Positions 1 to 6,457 of a stretch of DNA of 9,371 nt are shown piece after piece. Both the position numbers and the translations under genes were made by a program. Position 1 is the first letter of the stretch, and each line of letters starts with the position of its first letter. Location of the stretch: assembly GCA_903938955.1 (NCBI GenBank), contig CAJAFJ010000468.1:1-9371 (forward strand). The letters are read 5' to 3'. The notes beneath the pieces are model-generated. The model was given only the letters and a program-made list of their open reading frames with translations, was not told the DNA's origin and ran no database searches. The DNA is from an uncultured beta proteobacterium (GTDB lineage Bacteria > Pseudomonadota > Gammaproteobacteria > Burkholderiales > Burkholderiaceae).

Positions 1-1498
1 CAATATGGCCGTGTTCGGTGATGGCCTGCGCCGCGTTCACCAGCAGGTTCAGCACCACCTGGTTGATTTGCGAGATCAGGCAATAGACCGGGGGCAGGGT
101 GGCCCAGTCGCGCGTCACCTCGGCTTTGTACTTGAGCTGGTTCCAGACCACGCCCAGCGTGCTTTCCAACCCGGCTTGCAGGTCGGACCATTGCCACTCG
201 GTGTCGCCCGTATGTGAGAAGGCTTTCAGGTCCTGCACGATCTTGCTGACGCGGTCAACGCCGTCGCGCGATTCGGCGATCAGCTGCGGCAGGTCGGTCA
301 CCAAAAAGTCATGGTCTGCCGCCTGTTTGCGCGCCTGTACGGCCTTGAAGGCCTCGGCAAATGGGGCGCCCAGCTGCGTCTCCACCGCCGCGTAGGCGCT
401 GGCAATGCCGAGCAGGTCGTCCACATAACGCCCCAACGAGCTGAAGTTGGATTTGACAAAGCCAATCGGGTTGTTGATTTCATGCGCCACGCCGGCCGCG
501 AGTTGCCCGATGGAGGCCATCTTTTCAGACTGCAGCAGCTGCAATTGGGTTTGCGCCAGTTGCTGGTTGAGGGCCACCAGCTCATCCACGCGCAGCTTGA
601 GGGCGGCCTGCGCACGCGCCCGGCTGGCGATGCGCCACAGGTCGTTGCCGATCAGGCGCAGGGTGTCGACATCGGCTTCGTCGTAATCGGTCGTCTTGTT
701 GCCCACGCCCAGCATCATGCGCACCTGGTCGCCCTCCATCACCGGCACCGAGATCAGGCGCGTCAGCACGGTATGACCTTGCGGCAAGCCGGCTTTGGCC
801 GGGTAACTAGCGTAGTCGTTGAACACCACGGCTTTTTTTTGGCGAAAGCAGTCGGCCCAGATGCCGGCCTGGCTGATCGGGTAATGCGAGTCATAAGCCG
901 CCGTGCAGCCGTGCAAGGCGCCCGCGGTCCAGGTGCCCAGCGACAGGGTTTCCTGGTCCTCGTTGACAAAGTGCAGAAAGCCCATGGCGCTTTGGGTCAG
1001 CTGCTCCGTCAGCTCCAGCCCGGCGGTCAAAAAGTCTTTTTCCGACAGCTGGTCGCCCAGTTCATTCAGGCGCAGCAGGGCGTGGGTGAGTTCGGCCGCG
1101 TGATGACGCTCGGTCACGTCCACGCTGAGCCCGCCCAGCAGTTGTTCGCCCGACTCATCGGTCATCACAAACATGCTGGTCTCAAAGTGGCGACCATTGA
1201 AGGCTTCTTCCACCGTCTGGTTGCCGCCCTTTGCCAGCATGCGCTGGTCCAGTGCCGTAATGGTGCTGGCAAAGTCGGGCGGGAAAATCTCGTCGTTGGT
1301 TTTGCCGAGCAGGGTTTGCGGGTCCACCCCCAACAGGCGGCCCAGATTCTGGTTCACCATCAGCAAACGCAACTGGCTGTCTTTGAGGAAGACCGTGCCG
1401 GGCAACTGGTCGATAAAGCGCTGCGTCAGCGTCGTGACCAGGCCGGTCCGCGGCTTCAAGGCGGGCGGGCGGGGACGGTCCGGTGGGGCGCTGTTCAT
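1..1498 (-). CDS. PAS-GAF sensor histidine kinase, partial (C-terminus beyond left edge)
   Basis: Two-component sensor kinase that autophosphorylates on histidine and would pass the phosphate to an unseen response regulator. 499 codons are visible from the ATG at 1498; the frame stays open to base 1, so the end is missing. Order seen: PAS domain (about residues 20-130, ending in the typical DVTER junction), GAF domain (about 142-295), a coiled-coil-like stretch rich in Leu and Gln (300-325), then the HisKA dimerisation domain with H-box GQLAAGVAHEINNP, phosphoacceptor His339 followed by Glu340. The N-box NLLVNAAQAI (Asn488) lies at the window edge, so the ATPase domain is cut. No transmembrane segment or signal peptide is visible, so it is probably a cytoplasmic sensor; the ligand is unknown. 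It starts 12 nt after the pldA stop with a weak AGGCG ribosome site, which suggests cotranscription. A run of eight A in the coding strand (833-840) lies inside the GAF region without breaking the frame. Confidence 0.93.
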   Translation of the reverse strand, partial: MNSAPPDRPRPPALKPRTGLVTTLTQRFIDQLPGTVFLKDSQLRLLMVNQNLGRLLGVDPQTLLGKTNDEIFPPDFASTITALDQRMLAKGGNQTVEEAFNGRHFETSMFVMTDESGEQLLGGLSVDVTERHHAAELTHALLRLNELGDQLSEKDFLTAGLELTEQLTQSAMGFLHFVNEDQETLSLGTWTAGALHGCTAAYDSHYPISQAGIWADCFRQKKAVVFNDYASYPAKAGLPQGHTVLTRLISVPVMEGDQVRMMLGVGNKTTDYDEADVDTLRLIGNDLWRIASRARAQAALKLRVDELVALNQQLAQTQLQLLQSEKMASIGQLAAGVAHEINNPIGFVKSNFSSLGRYVDDLLGIASAYAAVETQLGAPFAEAFKAVQARKQAADHDFLVTDLPQLIAESRDGVDRVSKIVQDLKAFSHTGDTEWQWSDLQAGLESTLGVVWNQLKYKAEVTRDWATLPPVYCLISQINQVVLNLLVNAAQAITEHGHI

Positions 1499-1510
1499 GG
1501 TGCGCCTAGT

Positions 1511-2671
1511 TTACCAATCGATCAAACTCAAACCGATGCTCAGCACCGTGCGCCGCCGGTTGTAGTCCACCAGCGAGTCGCCATAGCCGTTGAACAACTG
1601 GGTGTGCCAACGCAGGCCGCTGCGCCCGCCGGGAATGTCGCTGTCAGCCAGGTCTTTGAGCCATTCCAGACGCACCGAGCCCTTGGTGTCGGCGCGCAGC
1701 GAATGCCGCAGTGTCAGGCCCAAAGTGTTGTCGGCGTTGACGGTCCAGAACCCCGCAATCTCGGCGCGGCCCAGGTAGTTGGTGATGTCGGGGTTGTCGT
1801 CATTGGCCGCGTTTTCATTGATGCGCTTCCAGACCTTGCCGAGCACGCGGAACTGGTTACCTTTTTCAAGGCCGGCCATCAGCACGCTGCGGTTCCAGCT
1901 GCGCGACAGGGGCAGTGACTGCCCATTGGACTGATGCACCAGGCTCACCCCGCTGTAGCGCCAACGCCAGCCACCGGACAGGGCCACATCGGTCGGGTAG
2001 ATGTAAGTGATCTCCGGCTCGTGGTCGGTGGCGCGAAAAGGGCGCGACAGATCGCCATTGAATAACTGCCAGTACGACTGCTGGGAGTAGGCAAACCAGA
2101 GCGAGTCGCGCCGCTGTTCTTGACCCTGGGTCAGCAAGCCTTGGGCGATCTTGGTCCGCACCGAGAGTTGAATCCGGGTCTCATTCGGTTTGTAGGCCAC
2201 CGCCGTGCTGGCCGTGTGATTGGGCGCGGGCGAGGCCGGTTGCTGGTTCACGCTGTCAGACCCAATCCACGACAAACTGAGCGGCCGGTAGCTGCGCATG
2301 CCAAAGGTGCCGCAGTCGCTGCCGGGCTCCAACTCCCAAAACCGCGACAGATCGGAATACAGCCGGTGTTGGCAGTGGATCGGAACGGGCATCTCCATCG
2401 CGCGTGCGGTCGGCAACTCGGGCGTGCTCGGCGCCAGCGGCGCGGGTGGTATCGGCGGCAAGGCTGACGCGAGCGCGGGCGGGCGGGTCGGCTCCACCGC
2501 GTTTTGTTGTGCCGCCCATTGGTCAAAGCAGGCCAGTCGGGCGGGCCCGTCCGTACGGAGTCCAGTGCAGGCTTGCCAAGCGGGTGTGGCGGGGTTCACG
2601 GTCTGGCCCAGCGCGGCGGTGCCGAGGGCGCAGCTGGCGAGCAAGGTGACAGAAATCCGGGTTTTCAACAT
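1511..2671 (-). CDS. pldA: Outer-membrane phospholipase A (OMPLA/PldA)
   Basis: Outer-membrane beta-barrel enzyme that hydrolyses acyl chains of phospholipids misplaced in the outer leaflet; the family is calcium-dependent and active as a dimer. 386 aa from the ATG at 2671. The catalytic motif HQSNG gives His246 and Ser248, and Asn260 in SRSWNR completes the His-Ser-Asn triad with the same spacing as E. coli H142/S144/N156. Ser256 matches the calcium ligand S152. Further family blocks are DDNPDITNYLG (291-301) and YGDSLVDYN (363-371). The protein ends in Trp, as outer-membrane barrels usually end in an aromatic residue. Residues 1-22 look like a signal peptide (KTR, then a hydrophobic stretch, cleavage near Gly22). 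It is about 100 aa longer than E. coli PldA (289 aa) because of a Pro/Ala-rich N-terminal region bearing a Cys-pair motif (35-50). An upstream in-frame TTG at 2692 is possible but would put charged residues before the signal peptide. The start lies 17 nt after the rep stop. Confidence 0.93.
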   Translation of the reverse strand: MLKTRISVTLLASCALGTAALGQTVNPATPAWQACTGLRTDGPARLACFDQWAAQQNAVEPTRPPALASALPPIPPAPLAPSTPELPTARAMEMPVPIHCQHRLYSDLSRFWELEPGSDCGTFGMRSYRPLSLSWIGSDSVNQQPASPAPNHTASTAVAYKPNETRIQLSVRTKIAQGLLTQGQEQRRDSLWFAYSQQSYWQLFNGDLSRPFRATDHEPEITYIYPTDVALSGGWRWRYSGVSLVHQSNGQSLPLSRSWNRSVLMAGLEKGNQFRVLGKVWKRINENAANDDNPDITNYLGRAEIAGFWTVNADNTLGLTLRHSLRADTKGSVRLEWLKDLADSDIPGGRSGLRWHTQLFNGYGDSLVDYNRRRTVLSIGLSLIDW

Positions 2672-2688
2672 GGGGTGTTTCGCTTCGG

Positions 2689-4833
2689 TCAAGCCGGTCG
2701 GGCCAGCGCGGCGGCGGCATCTTCGGCTTTTTTGGCAAATTCGGCACGCAACGCCTTGAGCTTTTCGCGCGGGTCTTCCTTGATCGTGTTCTGGTTCAGA
2801 CCCATTTCGGCAATGAAACGGCTCGGCACGGCGGCGACCATCTCGCGGCCTTTTTTGCGTTTGCGTGTCCAGCTCACCGCCAGGCTGCGCTGGGCGCGGG
2901 TAATGCCGACGTACATCAGGCGGCGTTCTTCCTGAATGTGGATGGCGGTGGCTTCATTGGCGGCCTCATGCGCACGCTCCGAGCCACCGATCGACGCCGC
3001 GCCTTCGCCGCTGTCTTTGAGCTTGAACGGCAACATGCCCTCGGTCACGCCGACCAGCATCACATGCGGCCACTCCAGGCCCTTGGAGGCGTGCAGGGTG
3101 GAGAGCGTCACCACGTCCATGTCTTTTTCGCGCTCGCTGATGGTGGACAGCAGCGACACGGTTTGCGCCACTTCCAGCAGCGATTTGAGTTCTTTGGTGG
3201 TCGATACTCCGGCTGCATCGTCGATCTGGCCGCCGCAGCGGGCCGACATCCAATCGCAAAAATCCATCACATTGGTCCAGCGGGCGGCGGCCACTTTCTC
3301 GCTGTCTTCGCCGTCGTACAGGTGTTTCTCGTAGCCAATTTCTTTCAGCCACTCCAGCAGGAACTCTTTGGCCGACTCCGCCCCCATCGTGCGCCGGGCG
3401 CGGAATTCCAGGTCATTTACGTAGCGACCAAATTCATGCAGGCTGCCGACCGCCTTGGTGCTGAGCACGCTGCCCAGCGAGGAGGCAAACAAGGCGTCAA
3501 ACAGGCTGACTTTGTACTGGTTGGAAAACACGCCCAAAGTGCTAAGCGTCTGGTGGCCAATGCCGCGCTTGGGCGTGGTCACGGCGCGCAAAAAAGCCGG
3601 GTCGTCGTTGTTGTTGATCCACAGGCGAAACCAGCCACACAAATCCTTGATCTCGGCCCGGTCAAAAAAGCTGGTGCCGCCGGACACCTTGTACGGAATC
3701 TGCGCCTTGCGCAGTGCTTTCTCGAACGTCTTGGCCTGGTGGTTGGCCCGGTACAGGATGGCAAAGTGCCGGAATTCCTTGAACTGCGGCCCGCCGTGTG
3801 GCAGCCCACTGGCGCGCAGGCTCTGGATGCGTGCCACGGTGCGCTCTGCTTCGTGCTCTTCACTGTCGGCATCGACCACGCGCACCGGCTCGCCTTCGCC
3901 CAGATCACTCCACAGGTTCTTTGGGAACAGCTTGGGGTTGGGGCCGATCACGTTGTTGGCGGCACGCAGGATGGCGGATGTTGACCGGTAGTTTTGCTCC
4001 AGCTTGATGACTTTGAGCGTTGGGAAATCGACCGGCAGCTTCTTCAGGTTGTCCAGCGTGGCGCCGCGCCAGCCGTAAATCGACTGGTCATCGTCGCCCA
4101 CAGCAGTAAAGCGGGCCCCGGTGGCCAGGTTGCCGCCGACCAGCAGTTTCAACACTTCATATTGCGTGGCGTTGGTGTCCTGGTATTCATCGACCAGCAC
4201 ATGGCCCATTTGCTGCTGCCACTTCTGGCGCACTGCTTCATGGTCGCGCAGCAGTTTGAGGGGCAGGGTGATCAGGTCGTCAAAGTCCACGCTCTGGTAG
4301 GCGCTCAGGCGCTCTTCGTAGTGCCCCATGACACGGGCGATGATGCGTTCGTTGTCGTCCTGGGCCTGCGCCGCCGCTTGTTCAGAATTCAGCCCCTGGC
4401 CTTTCCAGCCGCTGATGACCCATTGCCAGGAGCGCGCGGTGGCCATGTCCACCGTGCCGCCCGCGTCTTTCAGGATGCTGGCGATGTCGTCGGTGTCCAG
4501 AATCGAGAAATTGGGCTTCAGGCCCAGCACCTCGCCGTCTTGGCGCAACATGCGCACGCCCAGCGCGTGAAACGTACAAATCACCGCCTCTTTGGCCGCG
4601 CGGCCAATCAGCTCCTTGGCGCGCTCGCGCATCTCGCTGGCGGCCTTGTTGGTGAAGGTGATGGCGGCAATGCGGTTGGCGGGCATGCCAGCCTGGATCA
4701 GGCGGCCAATTTTGTGCGTGATCACCCGCGTTTTGCCGGAGCCGGCACCGGCCAGCACCAGACAAGGCCCGTGCATGTAGTTAACGGCTTCTTGTTGGGC
4801 CAGATTCAGGCCGTGAGAGGGGGTGGATGACAT
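2689..4833 (-). CDS. rep: ATP-dependent DNA helicase, Rep type (UvrD/Rep, SF1A)
   Basis: 3'-5' DNA helicase of superfamily 1A; in enterobacteria Rep helps replication forks pass protein blocks. 714 aa, ATG at 4833, TGA stop. Motifs in order: Q motif LNLAQQEAV (9-17); Walker A AGAGSGKT (28-35, Lys34); motif Ia TFTNKAA (59-65); Walker B DEYQDT (215-220); motif III GDDDQSIYGWRGA (246-258); motif IV KLEQNYRS (277-284); motif V TLHASKGLEW (near 579-588); motif VI EERRLMYVGITRAQ (635-648). The block VSGGTSFFDRAEIKDL resembles Rep more than UvrD or PcrA. It is about 40 aa longer than E. coli Rep (673 aa), partly from an extra low-complexity stretch (about 604-633) between motifs V and VI and a Lys/Ala-rich tail. 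No strong ribosome site is seen before the ATG. It is the first gene of the likely rep-pldA-kinase unit. The family is certain; Rep rather than UvrD is a resemblance call. Confidence 0.94.
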   Translation of the reverse strand: MSSTPSHGLNLAQQEAVNYMHGPCLVLAGAGSGKTRVITHKIGRLIQAGMPANRIAAITFTNKAASEMRERAKELIGRAAKEAVICTFHALGVRMLRQDGEVLGLKPNFSILDTDDIASILKDAGGTVDMATARSWQWVISGWKGQGLNSEQAAAQAQDDNERIIARVMGHYEERLSAYQSVDFDDLITLPLKLLRDHEAVRQKWQQQMGHVLVDEYQDTNATQYEVLKLLVGGNLATGARFTAVGDDDQSIYGWRGATLDNLKKLPVDFPTLKVIKLEQNYRSTSAILRAANNVIGPNPKLFPKNLWSDLGEGEPVRVVDADSEEHEAERTVARIQSLRASGLPHGGPQFKEFRHFAILYRANHQAKTFEKALRKAQIPYKVSGGTSFFDRAEIKDLCGWFRLWINNNDDPAFLRAVTTPKRGIGHQTLSTLGVFSNQYKVSLFDALFASSLGSVLSTKAVGSLHEFGRYVNDLEFRARRTMGAESAKEFLLEWLKEIGYEKHLYDGEDSEKVAAARWTNVMDFCDWMSARCGGQIDDAAGVSTTKELKSLLEVAQTVSLLSTISEREKDMDVVTLSTLHASKGLEWPHVMLVGVTEGMLPFKLKDSGEGAASIGGSERAHEAANEATAIHIQEERRLMYVGITRAQRSLAVSWTRKRKKGREMVAAVPSRFIAEMGLNQNTIKEDPREKLKALRAEFAKKAEDAAAALARPA

Positions 4834-4918
4834 TCAGATACTTTGGGCGAAGCGGGGAATGATACCGAGGGCGGGGCTTATGCCGTGGTGACCCCGGAAT
4901 TGCACTGACAATAACGCC

Positions 4919-5884
4919 GTGCTACAAATTTTCTTGATCACTTTCCCCTTCTTCGCGCTGGTGCTGTGCGGCTACCTGGCCGCCCGCCGGCGCATGTTGT
5001 CGCTGGATGCGATTCCGGGCCTGAACAGCTTTGTCTTGTTCTTCGCCTTGCCCTGCATGCTGTACCGCTTTGGCTCGACCACCCCGGTGGCCCAGTTGTT
5101 TGATGTCGGGGTGTTTGTGACCTATGTGTTGTGTGCGCTGGTGATGGTGGCGTTCACGATTGCTGTCAGCAAGAACGCGCGCATTCGCTGGAACGATGCC
5201 TCGTTTGGCGCTCTGGTGGCGGTGTTTCCCAACAGCGGCTTCATGGGGGTGCCGTTGTTGGTGGCCTTGTTAGGGCCGGCGGCGGCAGGCCCGGCCATTT
5301 TTCTTGTGGGCATCGATATGGTGATCACCACCTCGCTGTGCATTGCGCTCTCTCGGCTGGATGGCGCGGATGAACACGGCTTTGCCCACGCCGCGCAAAA
5401 CGCGCTCAAGAGCATGTTGTTCAACCCCATGGCCTGGGCTATTTTGCTGGGTGGGGTGGCCTCCGCCGTCAGTTTTCAGTTACCCGCGCCGGTGATGAAA
5501 ACCATGGGTCTGCTGGCCGACGCAGCCTCACCGGTGGCGCTCTTCACCATCGGTGCTGTGCTGGCGCGCTCGCAAATGCTGACCATCGCGAACAACCATC
5601 CGCCCATTCCGCTCGGGGATTACCTGCCGCTGGCGGCCATCAAACTGGTGCTGCATCCGCTGCTGTTGCTGGGGATCGGGTCAGCGGCCGTGGCCTTGGG
5701 CCTGCCTTTGAGCCCCTTCGCCCTGACCGTTATCGTGCTGGTGGCCGCGCTCCCCAGTGCCAGCAATGTGTCTTTGCTGGCCGAGCGTTTTGGCGCCGAC
5801 AACGGGCGCATTGCCCGCATCATTCTGGTGTCCACGGCGACGGCGTTTGTCACTTTCGCGCTGGCCGTGAGCTGGCTGACCTGA
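4919..5884 (+). CDS. AEC-family (auxin efflux carrier-like) permease
   Basis: Inner-membrane secondary transporter of the AEC family; bacterial members are linked to malonate, malate or other organic acids, but the substrate cannot be read from sequence. 321 aa, almost wholly hydrophobic, with roughly ten membrane segments in two halves separated by a polar loop (about 143-165). The conserved family motif NSGFMGVPLL lies at 105-114, and the second-half counterpart ALPSASNVSLLAERFG at 277-292. The length fits the family (about 310-320 aa). The start is GTG at 4919: an in-frame stop lies at 4889-4891, no ATG exists between, and the first internal ATG (residue 26) would remove most of the first membrane helix. 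No ribosome site is obvious, so initiation may be weak. It diverges from rep across 85 bp and converges on the MarR-type regulator with two bases between stop codons, so it is not in that regulator's operon. Confidence 0.88.
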   Translation: MLQIFLITFPFFALVLCGYLAARRRMLSLDAIPGLNSFVLFFALPCMLYRFGSTTPVAQLFDVGVFVTYVLCALVMVAFTIAVSKNARIRWNDASFGALVAVFPNSGFMGVPLLVALLGPAAAGPAIFLVGIDMVITTSLCIALSRLDGADEHGFAHAAQNALKSMLFNPMAWAILLGGVASAVSFQLPAPVMKTMGLLADAASPVALFTIGAVLARSQMLTIANNHPPIPLGDYLPLAAIKLVLHPLLLLGIGSAAVALGLPLSPFALTVIVLVAALPSASNVSLLAERFGADNGRIARIILVSTATAFVTFALAVSWLT

Positions 5885-5910
5885 GCTTATGCCGCCTTGG
5901 GCGGCAGCTC
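5883..5910. terminator. Hairpin over the convergent stop codons (possible bidirectional terminator)
   Basis: An inner stem GCCGCC (5891-5896) and GGCGGC (5900-5905) closes a 3-nt loop. An outer stem GAGC (5883-5886) and GCTC (5907-5910) is separated from it by a 4-nt bulge on one side and 1 nt on the other. It spans the stop codons of both the permease and the regulator, where a shared terminator is expected. No T-run follows on either strand, so intrinsic termination is doubtful. The inner stem also encodes the Pro-Pro-Lys-Ala-Ala end of the regulator. Confidence 0.3.
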
Positions 5911-6354
5911 GATCATGGTCACCGGGTGGCTTTGTGCCGCAATAAAAGCTTCCAGCGCGTTGAACAAATCGTCCACGGTGTCCTTGCCCAGCGCGTCTTC
6001 GATCTGCTGGTATTGCTGGTCAATGAGCGGTGCCATCTCGTTCACCAACTGATCCCCTTTGGCCGACAACTTGACCACCACCCGGCGCTGGTCGCCAGCC
6101 ATGCGGCTGCGTTCAATCAAGCCCAGTTCTTCCATGCGCGCCAGCACGCCGGTCATGCTGGCGCTGTGAATCTGGCACAGGGTACAAATCTCGCGGGGTT
6201 CCAGTTGTTCCTGTTCATCCAGCGCGCGCAGGATGCGCCACTGCTGGTCGGTCAGGCCAAAGTGGTTCAGGATCGGGCGAAAGTGCGCCATCAGGCATTC
6301 ACGGGCTTTTAAAAAGCGCTGGGGCAGGTTGCGGTACGTAATCCGGGGCTTCAC
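5887..6354 (-). CDS. MarR-family transcriptional regulator, HpaR-like
   Basis: Dimeric winged-helix repressor of the MarR family. The opening (ITYRNLPQRFLKARE, then HFRPIL) and the core LTDQQWRILRAL closely resemble HpaR, the repressor of homoprotocatechuate-degradation genes, though no hpa catabolic gene is in view. Numbered from the chosen GTG start (155 aa): winged-helix domain about 35-97, recognition helix near 64-80 (SASMTGVLARMEELGLI), beta wing about 86-97 (GDQRRVVVKLS), flanked by dimerisation helices. Start choice: GTG at 6354 has a GGAG six bases upstream (6361-6364) and gives a MKPRITYRNLP opening typical of the family. The longer frame from TTG at 6366 has no ribosome site. The gap to the divergent bestrophin gene holds two palindromes that suit this class of protein, so it probably represses that pair and itself. 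The inducer is unknown; aromatic or other carboxylates would fit the family. Confidence 0.9.
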   Translation of the reverse strand: MKPRITYRNLPQRFLKARECLMAHFRPILNHFGLTDQQWRILRALDEQEQLEPREICTLCQIHSASMTGVLARMEELGLIERSRMAGDQRRVVVKLSAKGDQLVNEMAPLIDQQYQQIEDALGKDTVDDLFNALEAFIAAQSHPVTMIELPPKAA

Positions 6355-6360
6355 GTTGAA

Positions 6361-6364
6361 CTCC
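6361..6364 (-). promoter_or_regulatory. Ribosome binding site deciding the regulator start
   Basis: GGAG on the minus strand, six bases before the GTG at 6354. It overlaps the alternative TTG start codon at 6364-6366, so that TTG is more likely part of the ribosome site than an initiator. Confidence 0.6.
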
Positions 6365-6374
6365 AATGTGCGTC

Positions 6375-6404
6375 TTGACTTACTAATATGTTAGTGATTA
6401 AACT
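6375..6404 (+). promoter_or_regulatory. Candidate sigma-70 promoter of the bestrophin/CoA-transferase pair
   Basis: TTGACT (6375-6380) matches the -35 consensus at five of six positions. TAAACT (6399-6404), 18 bp downstream, matches the -10 consensus at four of six. The expected start is near 6411, giving a leader of about 47 nt before the ATG at 6458. The first palindrome fills the spacer. The -10 is mediocre, as is common for regulated promoters. Confidence 0.5.
6382..6395. promoter_or_regulatory. Palindromic operator 1 (MarR-type)
   Basis: ACTAATATGTTAGT has perfect 5-bp arms (ACTAA/TTAGT) around a 4-bp centre. It lies between the candidate -35 and -10 of the bestrophin promoter, where a bound dimer would block polymerase. 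The symmetry and short arms match typical MarR-family operators, and the AT-rich sequence stands out from the GC-rich surroundings. Assignment to the neighbouring regulator is by position. Confidence 0.75.
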
Positions 6405-6418
6405 ACTAAAATGTTAGT
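6405..6418. promoter_or_regulatory. Palindromic operator 2 (MarR-type)
   Basis: ACTAAAATGTTAGT has the same arms as operator 1 and differs at one base in the centre. The centres lie 23 bp apart, about two helical turns, so two dimers could sit on nearly the same DNA face. It begins right after the candidate -10 and covers the expected start of the plus-strand transcript. Confidence 0.72.
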
Positions 6419-6457
6419 AAATAATCCTGAAAATCGCCGCTTAACGGGTGACTGGGC

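Noticed and set aside
311..1918. A 535-codon open frame on the plus strand
   Set aside because: It lies antisense to the histidine kinase and pldA, both of which have clear domain motifs. Its Gln/His/Ala-rich product has no family resemblance and it is a by-product of GC-rich codon use.
2938..3984. Plus-strand frames opposite the helicase, including 348 codons here and 278 codons at 3994-4830
   Set aside because: They mirror the rep gene on the other strand; the helicase motifs are continuous across the whole stretch.
4834..4918. Promoters in the 85-bp gap between rep and the permease gene
   Set aside because: TTGCAC (4900-4905) and TTGTCA on the other strand resemble -35 boxes, but neither has a -10 at proper spacing before the start codon. 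A promoter must exist nearby but I cannot place it.
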